A stretch of 64,000 nt of DNA from the NCBI RefSeq assembly GCF_000189635.1, contig NW_002476567.1, positions 186,001-250,000 on the forward strand, given 5' to 3'. The notes beneath the pieces were generated by a model, which searched no databases, was not told the DNA's origin, and saw only the letters and a list, made by a program, of their open reading frames with translations. Positions 53,201 through 64,000 of this stretch are shown here, piece after piece. This DNA comes from Tetrahymena thermophila SB210. Taxonomy: Eukaryota; Ciliophora; Oligohymenophorea; Hymenostomatida; Tetrahymenidae. How positions within the stretch are numbered: the stretch's first letter is position 1; every line of letters begins with the position of its first letter. The translations under genes were made by a program, and so were the position numbers.

Positions 53201-53907
53201 ACAGAGAATTATATTACAAAAATTAAAAAAACCAAATTACTGAACTTTCTTCTCAACTGATTTGAATCCTAAAACTCGTAGCTTCTAGTGAAATAAATTA
53301 TCAAAAAATTTAAAGTAAGAGTTAATATTATTCCAACTGATGCTATAATAATTGTAAAAACTGGCTAGGAACAATTTTAATATTCGACAACAAAATAATT
53401 TTTGTTGCAACAAATTATACCAACATTAATTTCTAGCAAAGGAACTATCAACAGCCACTAGTAAAAGCTAAGAAAGATGTAAAGAAGCTTATTAATATTT
53501 TCAGCCGTTTTTTTAATTTTGGTTTCATAGAATTTCTTTCTTCTCAAGTAAGTTAAGATTAATATATAAAAGTATATGCTAAAAAGTATTAAGTTGAATA
53601 AGTAGAAAGTAAAGAGAGTCAGGATATCATCTTTTTATAAGCTTACTAGATAGGAGACAGTCGAAAATTCATTTATTTTGGCAATTACATATAAGTTTTG
53701 TTGGGTAATTTCTTTACTTTGATTTGTGTTAAATGTATATCCATTTTTCTAAAATGTATTTATAAGGATTGCTATATAATACCAATAATTAGGAATAATA
53801 AAGTTAGGTTTTTCTTCCATAATCAGAATTATTGTTTCAAATACTTGATCATATAATTTTATTATTTTATTGCTATCTTTTTTACTTTGAGGACTTTCTA
53901 ATTTCAT
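47297..53907 (-). CDS. TmcB-like giant multi-pass membrane protein with PAS-like region, copy A
   Basis: ATG 53907-53905, TGA 47299-47297, ~6.6 kb with several introns; those resolved are 51110-51368, 50684-50740 and 48738-48835, and others certainly exist. N-terminal membrane region: EEKPNFIIPNYWYYIAI, FYQWLLIVPLLEINVGIICC, then NYPFRNKILSALYNLQFSYC, the pattern of the ciliate TmcB/TmcC-like proteins. Middle: a cytoplasmic part with a PAS-like FNETGQILGITEKLFRNLF and further VYNGFNIYLIFQNLLELI. C-terminal membrane region: VAFIIHPLQFYVNILFEI, a long extracytoplasmic loop, and CLLYFLIGGTCLVIIFYFI followed by the terminal FSLTLIPYYKF. Ciliates have large families of these predicted surface sensors; ligand and output are unknown. 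The outer limits are solid, the internal exon map is partial. Confidence 0.78.
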
Positions 53908-55290
53908 TTTTTATCTTTATTTTAGCTAAACTTCTACTTTGATCTGCTTTTAAATAAATACATAAATAATTGATTTATTGTTTGATTGTAGAACACAATT
54001 CCTTATTATAAGCAATCACATATTTGTTTATTTTTAAATTTATTAATTTTCTATAAACACTTCTTATTTAACTTATTCCAAAATTGTGTTTGTATTAAAT
54101 GTATTCTTTTTTTTTTACTTGCTAAAATAATAAAATATTTTTTATTCTTTTAAATTTTATTTGATTTAGAATGCAAAAATAAAAATATTTATTCATAATT
54201 TTTCAGTAAAGTTAAAGATAGCTGAATTCAAACACTTTTAGATAAATAAAATTAGTCATTAATTATTTAAATACACAAATAAAATATTGTTTATTTTTAT
54301 TTTTCACAATATTAATTGAATTAATTAATTATTCTTTTAGTTTACATAATTAAATTTTATATATTTTACAAAGAAATTATCTACATTCCTTACCCTTTAA
54401 AAAACTCATCTTTTTTTTACAAAATATTTAGGCATTTTTTAAATTATTTGGAATGTATTAAAAAAAATTATATCATCAACAATCATACAAATTATATTAA
54501 GTCAATTACTAAATTATTATTGTGTTCGAATATGATAACTATCAAATAAGAAAAGTCAGTAATGTAAAAAATAAATAGCGATCTATAACAATAAAATTTG
54601 ATCATTGTTTTACTGTTAATAATTATAGTAGTTCCAGGCCTAGGTATTAAATTTTTGTGGATAAGGAAAATTAAGAATTTAATTAATGGATTTGCTATAA
54701 AGTAGATTAATTAAAAATAATTTTATTTAAATTTTTATGATAAAATATTTGTTTTATGATTTTTTAATTTATTTCATTTATTAAATTATTCATGAATACT
54801 AGATTTATAATTTATAATATTATTAGCTTACTTATTTAAAAAAAAAATATTTATTATTTAATAATCAAATAATTTTCAAATTCTTTTAGAAAATTATTTA
54901 AAATTTTGAAAAAAAATTATTATATGTAGATCAAATAATACAAAAATAAAAAAAGAAAATTAGTCATGCAAAGTATACATATGTTTTATATTTGTTAAAA
55001 AAAAAAGAATAATACAATATTTTAAGTTTTTAGATTGCTTTAATGTTAATATAAAATATTTTTATTTTGTGATCAAATTATTTAATATTTATTGCAATAA
55101 AAAATTGTGTATTTTTTGTGTTCTTTTTTACAGAGTTTTATAAATTTATTACACATTAAAATACAATAACATAAATAAAAAGTTAATTCTTTTAACAAAT
55201 TAATATAACTATTTTAAAATTTTATGAAATTATTTATTTTATAGATAAGGAATTTTGTATATTTTTTGAATAATAATATCAAAGATTTCT
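53908..55290. other. Intergenic AT-rich spacer
   Basis: About 1.4 kb between two tandem TmcB-like genes. Only A/T-rich sequence; no gene or repeat recognised. Confidence 0.65.
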
Positions 55291-58200
55291 TCAATATTTT
55301 TGAATTTTCTTTAGGAAAATAATAGTGTTTTCTTCTTAGAGTTTCTCATATGGAATCAGAGTTAATGAAAAGCTAATATCAACTATAGATTGCTCCACTT
55401 TACTTTTAATTTTTCTGGATAAAATAATCCAAAAAACAATAAATGGTAAGCATAGACAAACTAAGTATATGTAACCAATTTAGATAAAAGATGTTATATA
55501 ATCTTAAAACCCTTTATTCATATATTTTTATAGTAATTAAAGGCAGTTGGCTGCTATATTAAATCCATAAGTTATATACTCAAGGTGATAAGATGAATTA
55601 GCATAAGAACTAACTTGATTTTACTGGGTAGCATCAAACAGATCTCCTTATTTGAATCTAAACAAAATATCATATGAACTGAATAACTAGAAAATATCTG
55701 TAAATAAAGCAATAGTTCCTTATCTTAATATCTATCTAACTGTTTAATAATAATACATTATTTTAAAATTATTTTTATTTAAAAATTTATTTTATTTTTG
55801 AATTTAAAAAAAAATTATTTAAAGAATTAATTTACTGGTTGGAGAAGTATTTTATATGCACATTCTATCATAATTATACCCGATACTATTGCATACGTCT
55901 TTTTAGAGCAAGTTAATAATTTATGACTTATATGCTTCTGATATTTACTTTTACTAATCAATATCATTTAAAATGTTCTAGAAAAATAGCTTATTATTAG
56001 CTAAATATTATGAAAACTGCTAATACATTTCAGGATTTCCATAAATTTACTAAGTTGCCTAAGGGAAATACGGATCCTTTTAATTTAGTAAAGGAGATAT
56101 TGATAAATAGTCACTCATTAACAACACAAAGCTAAACTAATCAGCTGTCTCAAAAGCATTCTTATACAGATTTAAATATGATGTGAAATCGTTAGTAATT
56201 TAGTTTGACATAAGTATTATTCCGATTATCATAACACACCCACTTAAACATATAAACCCGATTATTATCATACCTTTTAGATAGTTAAAACTTGTATTTT
56301 TGACTAAAGATATTATTTTTCTTTATGACTGTCTCAAATTTAGAGCATTTTGAATATGGATTTATTTATTTTTTGAGATTTTTTAATCATTTTATGATTA
56401 TTATTAGATGGAAATTTCTTCTACGTTTCTGTTTTGAGTAAATAGCATATTTTCCACAAAGTCAAAATTCATCCATTTTTAATTAATATCTTAAAGAACA
56501 TCTTATATTTTTTTTAACTTTTCAATTTCTATATCAACTTCTTGTATATTTATTCTACCTATTAGAAACAAAATCAGGCTTTTAAATTAGTTAAAATATT
56601 TCAAACCTAGTAAAGATGCAATAATTTGTATTAATGTAATAATTAAACAAGATGTACCCAAATATATGTATATATTATATAGATTTTATTTTTTTTCAGT
56701 CACCTTAAAAAATTAGTAAGACCTTACGCTTTCTCCAGACTGGTAAATAAACATCATATTTTATAACAAAAAGTAAAAATCACTCTAAAGATAATGTTTT
56801 TGCTTACTAACAGAACCGCATATAACTTAAGAGCTTTATAAGACTTTGAATTGCAGGTCTATGAAATCAATTGTCTAAAAATTTTATTAACTATATTGAT
56901 TTAAGTTAAATAAATTAATCACATTTGAATTTTATCAAACAAAAGTAAAAAAAATACTTTTGAAAATATAATTTACTTATTTAGATATGTTACTGCTTTG
57001 TAATAAGTATCCTGATTGTTCAAATATGTATTTGTAGTAGTTTAAAATCTATCATTGAATTCTTATAAAAATAGCTGTTTTGCTTATTCACAACTCGCAA
57101 CTAATGAAGAATAAAGAGATAATTAAGGATCTTAAATAATAAAATTATCTATTTAAAACCTATTGAACGAATTTAGAGTTTGATTCGCAATTAACGGGAA
57201 AAAGCCAGACTATTATTACACATTCTTTACATCATCTGTAAATGATTGTAAATTTAAAAGTATTATAATTCCTATGATGAGTGACATTAAAGCAAAAAAA
57301 ATAATGTATATAGCTTTTAATTATTTAAAATAAAATTAAGCTATGAAAATTGTAAAATAAAAAAATATTTTAATTTACCAGAGAATATCGACATAGATAT
57401 GCTAAAGATAGTGTTTGTCTTGCTTAATATATTTTGTATAAGAATGTTACTGATACTTCTAAAAGAAGAAGATGCTGAATAGTAGGATTATGATCTTTGA
57501 GCATCTAACTCGTTTTTATCAAAAGCATTTTTGTTGCTTATAAGACTTCTTAAAACGAATTCTTATTATCTATTGTGTTTTTTATTGCTTTTTTATCCAT
57601 TTTCTTACATTTAATTTGAGGATTGCACTTTTTGATTATTTAAATTCTGAAGAGACTTTTAGTTATCATTACTTTTGCTATAATTATCATCTTAGTTCTT
57701 TTTGAAAAATGAAACTCTCTTACTATTCAATTTAAATGATTTTCTCTATTTTTCGCAATTGATATCTATTTAGTTTTATGATGATGCAAAAGTTTCAATG
57801 TCTCCTTTCACGTTGAGTGGACTATAGATGCCATTCTGTTATGGTGACGATAGTAAGGCTTTTTCATAACAAAGCGTAGGAGAATTAAGTGGAATTAAAT
57901 TGTGAGAACACATATCATTTCTTTTATAAGATCCTTAAGTTTCATCATATTCTATTTTTTAATCATTTTTTTCAATTATGAGTTATTTATTATCTGTATA
58001 TTTATCTAAATGCTGTTCTATTTTTATTTAACTTTCGCTTTTTATTTAGTTTTAAGATTAAACATCAAGATAAGTATCATTATTTAACTATTAATTAAGT
58101 TATTCTTAGCTTATTATAATGCTATGCTTTTCTATTTGTAAAAAATATTTTAACTATGTATTTGAATTTAAAAAAATATACTTTAGTTTTGGCTTTAATA

Positions 58201-61200
58201 GATTTACACAAGATTATTTTAAGTTGGATGATTATCTAGAATATCAGAATTATGAGCAATCTAAGTTTTTTAAGGTTTTATAAATATATTTTTAATTTTT
58301 AAATTAAACTAAAATATTATGTTACTGGAATGTTGTTAATCTTTAGATTTGTTATTACACTTTCTAAATTTTGAGCTTACAGATTATTTGTGATTTATGG
58401 GGATTTTGTTTTATTAAATGATTCAGAATTAGTATATGATGATTCTTCACTAGCTTCAATCTAATTAAATGTAGTTATATAGTTTTGATATTAATTTTAA
58501 TCATCCAGAGTCTTAGATTCCGAATCCTTCATATTATTTATCTCGATTACGAAGTATTTATTTGAAACAATTTATTTGTTTTGTGAGAAATTTAGCTCCT
58601 ATTTTTCTAATTTATATTTTATAATCGTTGAGCTATAAATTTGCTCTTCTTCATATTACTTTTAGTTTATCAAATATAAATTAAGTCAATAAATAAATTA
58701 TATATTTTTTGTATTTTTAAAAAATTATTGTAAATTAATAATAATTATTATTAAAAATTTAACTGTTGTTGTACTCTTTAATAAAATTAATTAGTAGGGA
58801 AAATTATTAAAAATAAAATTTTTTCAATAAGGAGTATGTACTAACTATGGTACATAAATAAAAATGAATATTTATCAATTTATTTCTCTTATGAAGGTTG
58901 AATTGGTTTTTAAGTTTTAATTTAATAAAAAAATATACTTTTATGTTATTTTGATAAAACAATTCAAAACTTTTAAATTCAAAGTGTGCAGACTAGACAT
59001 TGCTATCTACCGTTTTGTGAGATTTTTTCTTGGTACCATCGCTGGTAGTAACTAAGAATTTTTCAAGGTTTTAAGAAAGTTCTTAAGCTTTTCGAGGAAA
59101 GACTATGTTTTCAACGTATTCTGCTGAATTGCTTGTATTATTTTATTTTTGTTAGTGGAATGAATTGAATTAATAATATTTTACTTAGTGTCTTAATCTA
59201 AATTTTGACTAGATTAAAATAAATTTTCAACTTTTTTAGCTAACTTAGGCATCAATATAAATAAATTCAAATTTAGCATTGCCTATGATAGAGTAATTAT
59301 TTCAGAGTTCTAAATGATTATTTTACATAATTATTTAATTAATTTATATAGCATTATTATAAAAATAAAAGATTAAGCTTACTTATTCCTATTTGCTTTG
59401 ATTGGTTGTTTTATTATTTCTTTGTTTAAATATTTAATGAAATATTTTTTTTGAAAACCCTTATATCTTTCCTTATGAGTCAAATATTATGTATTACTTG
59501 TTAGACTTTAGTTTTAAAACTACACCAAACATACAGAAATCATCATCAAACTAATGAAAGTGGTTTAAATATATGTTAATTGGAAATATGAATCCTTAAT
59601 AATCTTTGGCAAAAGTTTATTTGCTCCTTTCAAGATAGAGACTAGCACCTCTCTATATCATGTTTTCAATAAGCTAATTATGACACACTGAGATAAAAGG
59701 GGGGATGAGCTGCTCTATATGTTAAATTTATTCGAAATCTTTAAGATAGTACCCAAAAAGGTTAGCCTACTCTTATGTTTTTTTACCCAATATCTTGCCT
59801 CTTTCTTTAGAGATGCTGATTAAAAAATGCTAAACATTTTAGTTTGCTAAATTATATTAATTTATAATGAAATAGGGCTTTGAGAAATCGCTTTTCTTTA
59901 AATTTAGATACTAAGATTCATATTTATAGGATTAACTAAGCTAGTTCATTACAACACATTTATAAATTGAAATTAACTGTTAATTAAAAATATATATATA
60001 TCAATCAATATTAATATTTCTATTTCTAAAAAAATACCTTGATTACAATAGCGTTCTAATCTAAAGAAATAGTTTTATTGTCATTTGAAAATAGTTCATT
60101 AAATTTTTATTTAATTATAAAGCTACTTTTTGAAAAAAGCAATGTCTATTTTGAGAACTGATCTATATTTTCGAAACCATTTTTAACTTTTTACCAATAA
60201 TCAATTTTACTATTCACAAAACTTATAAAAAGAGGTAATAAATTTTATTTCAAATTTAATGTTTTTTCAACTTCCTTAACTTTAACAGTTTCTTTGATTT
60301 GACTATTAGCTTAAGCTTCATGAATCTTAGATATTTTATAAAAAAGATCCTATTTTTCTTCAATCTATTTTTCTATTTTTGCTGATAATACCTTGCTAAT
60401 AGTTGTGAAATAAAATGAAGATCTCTTATATTTAGCTAAATAACTTTTCAAAATATGATATGCTCTGATAGGATTGTTTCTAAAATTTGTAATGAAAGAA
60501 ATATATTTTAAATATAGATGTTCCCTTTCATAATCATTTCTAGATATCTTTTTATTATTTAAGAAACGTAAAAATAAATCATCCACAAGAATGAGTAAGT
60601 CTTGATAATTGAGATTGTCTTTTTGATCTTTAAAATTCGTTTGCTTGCAGTAGCAGTCCAAAAATACGCACTTCTACTTATGATACCCAAGCAACTAAAA
60701 TAACTTAAACCTATTGAATTCATTTTTATATTGATCAATTCCAAATCTTACAAGTTCTTCCAAGTAAAAATCTAAGTGCATGTAAAGTCTATTAAATTAG
60801 ATATTAATTTAGTAAATATGACGTCAATAGTCTTTATATTAACTTGTAGAAAAATAAATAGTTAATTTGCAAATTAATATAGATAATTTTAATTATCCAC
60901 CAACTAAATTTGGTTTAATTTATCTATCTATTTATAACCAATACTATTTATCTGGAAATTTGAGTGAAAATTAAAAGTTATCTTACAATAAAGAATTAGG
61001 TAGAAATTAAAAGATTGCTTTAAAGGTTATAATAAATTAAAATTATTCATGATATTCAAAAAAACTAGATAGTATTTGAGCGTTAGTTAGTATTTGGAAA
61101 TTGTAAAGTAAGTTAAATTTTAATATAAAATTATAAAAGAAAAATTATTTATTTATTACTTTTCAAAGTTTTCATGAGTAAGGTGAAGAATATTCTCAAG

Positions 61201-62175
61201 CTAATAATTTTGAATATTGTAAATAAAGTAAGATAGTAACATCATCAAGAAAGCCATAAAATAAAAGAGATCTGTATCATAAATAGTATAATCGTAATTC
61301 CAAACACAAATAACTGTGACAGAGACATAAAAGTAGTTGCATCCAATTATGTAGAGCTTGGAAATCATAGAGTTTCTAAAAGGATAGTTGATTATAAGGT
61401 CGGCATATAAGATTACTCCTACTATTTATGAAGCAATATAATTTATGCTGCCCTTTGCTAGCGAAATATAGTAAATATATAGGAATACGAACATAGAAAA
61501 AAGCTGTGGGATTTACCATTTATTAAATTTTCTCTTTAAAAGATTCGTCTCAAAAAATTCATAGTTCCTAAAAAAAAACATTATCATAATACCAGTGAAA
61601 ATTGATAGCGCTAATCCAATAGATGCAAATATTATGAGTGCTAAAGATTTTTTTTCACAATTTTACAATCTAAATTCCACTAGAAAACTATTTTAGTTGC
61701 ATGATAGTAAGGATATATTTATCTCAGCAAATGGAATTTAAAAGATCCAGTAATAAAAAGTAAAAAATACATTTAGCATTTAGTTAATCTTTTTAATATT
61801 GCCTCTATTTTACAAAACATAAGGCTTGTAGAATTTCTTTAGAGCTGTCAAGCCAAATAAATAAAAGTAGTACATGTAAGTAATTACCTACATAATCCCA
61901 AAAAAAACTAATGTGAGAGTATCTATTCCTTTGATTGAAAGCAAATAAGTCCCTGTAGATATTTCATTTATATGTGCGAATATCTTAAATAGCTGCTCAT
62001 TTAGTACTCTTTCTTAATCATTACAAAATATGTATCCGCTCAATTAAAAAAAGTAAAATGCTATCACAAATATATAAACTGATTATGGGATTTCAAAATT
62101 TGGCCTATCCTCTATCACTTCTAGCATAGTTTTAAAAAAACTTTTGAAGATTGACTTAAATATTTTTTATATCAT
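55291..62175 (-). CDS. TmcB-like giant multi-pass membrane protein, copy B
   Basis: ATG 62175-62173, TGA 55293-55291; ~6.9 kb, multi-exon, internal introns not all resolved. N-terminal membrane region: EDRPNFEIPQSVYIFVIAFY, FTFYYWIFQIPFAEINISLL, NYPFRNSMISKLYIIGCNYF, aligning in order with copy A. A helical segment at 60365-60661 (YLKYISFITNFRNNPIRAYH...LKSYLAKYK) fits the TPR-like repeat region of TmcB proteins. Cytoplasmic polar exons follow (for example FLVTTSDGTKKKSHKTV near 59040). The C-terminal membrane region ends KIKSKVEQSIVDIS...LTLIPYEKLQEENTIIFLKK. A single gene is inferred from the matching order of parts in copy A. The terminal exon is almost identical to that of the gene entering at 64000. 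Confidence 0.75.
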
Positions 62176-63640
62176 TTCACCCTAAATCTTTTTTATCTAT
62201 TTATCTATATATCTATCTATTATTTTATCTATAAAATAACTAAAGATTATATTATATATTTTTGATAAATATTACGTATATTAGCATTAAAATTGTTAGT
62301 GTTTAGTTTAATTGATAAATTCACTAAATTCACAAACTATTTCAGTACTACTTTTCATAAACTGATTAGTAATTATTATTTTTAAGATTGATACTCTATT
62401 AAATAGTAAATTCATTTCTCACTTTTATATTTTATTTTACATAGTTTTTCTAAACAAACTTATTATCATTTTTATTTTTTTTCTGTATTCAAAAAATATT
62501 AATTTCACTGAATAGTTATTGCAGCCTTAAATTAATTAAAGAATGAATAAATCTTTTTTATTAAATAGCTTGGTCTTATGAACATTTTACTATATCTCTT
62601 ATTTTGATTAACGCAAACAATGAATTAATTTTTAATTCATTAATCACTTTTTTGCTCTATCTTGAAAAATCTCTAAAGTTTATTTTTTTTGAAAATTGTC
62701 TTTATTTAATTTTTTTGAGTGGTGATTAATTTAATTTTCAAGATTTACAAACATTTACATCAGTAAATTAGGAAGGAAGTCAAGCTCAAAATATTAAAAA
62801 TATTAGTAAAACATAAAAAATTTTAAAATAAAAACTTTCTAATGATATTAAAATATATCTGTTATTTCCAAAAGAATAAAAATCATTTTAACATAATTAA
62901 AAAGTTGTTTTAAATGATGCTTCATTCAAATGTATTTTTTTAGCAATTAAATAGTTATGAAAATATTGTATTTTTCAAATTTATGCAAATTATTTATAAT
63001 AAATTTCTTTTTCTTCAAAATTCTTAATTTAAAAGCTCTTTAATGAATAAATTTTATTCATTACTCAAAAATAGATTCATTAATCTTTACTTTTTTTGAA
63101 AAACTAGAGTTAAGAAATAATAAAAAATAAGTAAATAAACTAATTAATTTACTAATTAAAAATTTGAGCTTACTTTTAGACAATATGTAATAATTATATT
63201 TGTTTTAAAAAGATATTTAAGTATTTTTAAGGTTTTCAAATAAAATATTAACAATAATTAATTGCTAATGATAATTTTATTTATCTGCTAAATATAAATC
63301 TACCAATAAGCTTGAATATTTATTTGCAAATTCAATATTTTCCTAAAAATAGTAAAATCTGATAAATTTGAAGATGTTTACAAATAATAAAGATATAAGT
63401 GAATGTATGATATATATATACTTACTTGCTTTTTTCTTTTCTTAAAATATAATAGATAATGAGAACACGAACCCAAAAGTATTAGTAAACAGTTTTATCA
63501 AATTTACACGTATTATAAAAATATGGAGCAATTATTTTTTTGAAATTTTTGCACAAAAATATTTAAACAACCAATTATTTTTTGTTTCATCTATCAAAAT
63601 TTACTTACTTACTTACTTACTTACTTACACTTATATGTCT
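62176..63640. other. Intergenic AT-rich spacer with microsatellites
   Basis: Lies between TmcB-like copies B and C. It holds an imperfect (CTAT)n near 62198-62232 and a (TTAC)7 run at 63601-63628, 12 bp beyond the copy C stop. No gene seen. Confidence 0.65.
63601..63628. repeat. (TTAC)7 microsatellite
   Basis: Seven perfect TTAC units just downstream of the 3' end of TmcB-like copy C. Confidence 0.95.
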
Positions 63641-64000
63641 TCAATATTTTTCAATTTTCTTAAGAAAAATTATAGTGTTTTCTTCTTAGAGTTTCTCATA
63701 TGGAATAAGAGTTAATCCAAAGCTAATATTAACTATTGATTACTTGACTCTTTTTTAAATTTTTATGGAAAGAATAATCCAAAAAACAATAAATGGTAAG
63801 CATAGACAAGCTAAGTATATGTAACCAATTTTTATAAAAGATGCTATATAATCTTAAAACCCTTCTTTCATATATTATTTTAGCAATTCAAAGCAGTTTG
63901 CTGCTATATCAAATCCATGAGTTATATACTCAAGGTGATATGATGAATGAACATATTGGTTAACATGGTTCTACTTAGCAATATCAAACAGATCTCCTTA
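63641..64000 (-). CDS. TmcB-like membrane protein, copy C, 3' end only (continues beyond window)
   Basis: The last ~119 residues of a third array member; TGA 63643-63641, frame open to the window edge. Reads GDLFDIAKQNHVNQYVHSSY, HLEYITHGFDIAANC, KEGFQDYIASFIKIGYIYL, CLCLPFIVFWIILS (membrane segment) and SFGLTLIPYEKLQEENTIIF. It matches the C-terminus of copy B nearly residue for residue, including the PYEKLQEENT end. At DNA level the copies correspond over about 55291-55660 and 63641-64000. Strong case for recent duplication or gene conversion. Confidence 0.85.

Noticed and set aside
60365-60744. Separate small minus-strand genes
   Set aside because: They are exonic pieces of TmcB-like copy B; the TPR-like helix fits the family and there is no independent start or stop context.
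1-64000. Chromosome end, breakage sequence or replication origin
   Set aside because: No G4T2-type telomere repeats and no breakage-sequence core were seen by eye; A/T-rich spacers alone are not evidence for an origin.

Overview
The window is nuclear DNA of a ciliate, most likely Tetrahymena or a close relative (macronuclear type). It is extremely AT-rich. In every long coding region TAA and TAG are read as glutamine and only TGA stops. The clearest case is the papain-type protease, whose oxyanion-hole Gln149 is encoded by TAA. Introns are short (about 44-260 nt), AT-rich and GT...AG, and coding blocks are separated by almost featureless AT-rich DNA. I scanned by eye for telomeric G4T2 repeats and a chromosome-breakage sequence and saw none, so the window looks like the interior of a chromosome.

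Layout, left to right. The C-terminal ~3,030 residues of midasin (Mdn1/Rea1, ribosome export AAA ATPase; 1-9485, +) with its acidic region and MIDAS/VWA domain. A B-box-like zinc finger/coiled-coil/WD40 protein (10340-12458, +). A multi-pass membrane protein (13065-14394, +). A coiled-coil protein with a beta-rich, possibly jacalin-like tail (15116-17601, +). A 1,755-residue Q/N-rich protein with a C-terminal WD40 propeller (18138-23456, -). A divergent protein kinase (24283-26271, -). A secreted C1A cysteine protease (28178-29209, +).

The middle (about 29-40 kb) is accessory DNA. It holds two members of a small helix-turn-helix family (31014-32009 and 33173-~34092, +), degenerate direct repeats, a three-copy ~355-bp tandem repeat, and two members of a secreted cysteine-rich family (36601-37260 and 38471-39139, +). 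A third member of each family lies further right (HTH at 45627-46782, +; secreted at 43864-44514, -). Between them are a tRNA-Lys(CUU) (40255-40327) and a glutathionylspermidine-synthase-type ATP-grasp protein (40399-42210, -).

The right end is an array of very large multi-pass membrane proteins of the ciliate TmcB-like type, all on the minus strand: 47297-53907, 55291-62175, and the 3' end of a third (63641-64000) whose C-terminus is almost the same as that of the second.

The most unusual items are: the HTH family with a shared intron layout and no recognised catalytic domain; the secreted CCYCCG family; the 117-bp mariner-like MITE retained at 26880-26996; and the eukaryotic GSP-synthase-type ATP-grasp gene. 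Family assignments come from reading motifs, not from searches. Intron boundaries were chosen by reading frame, codon phase and GT/AG consensus.
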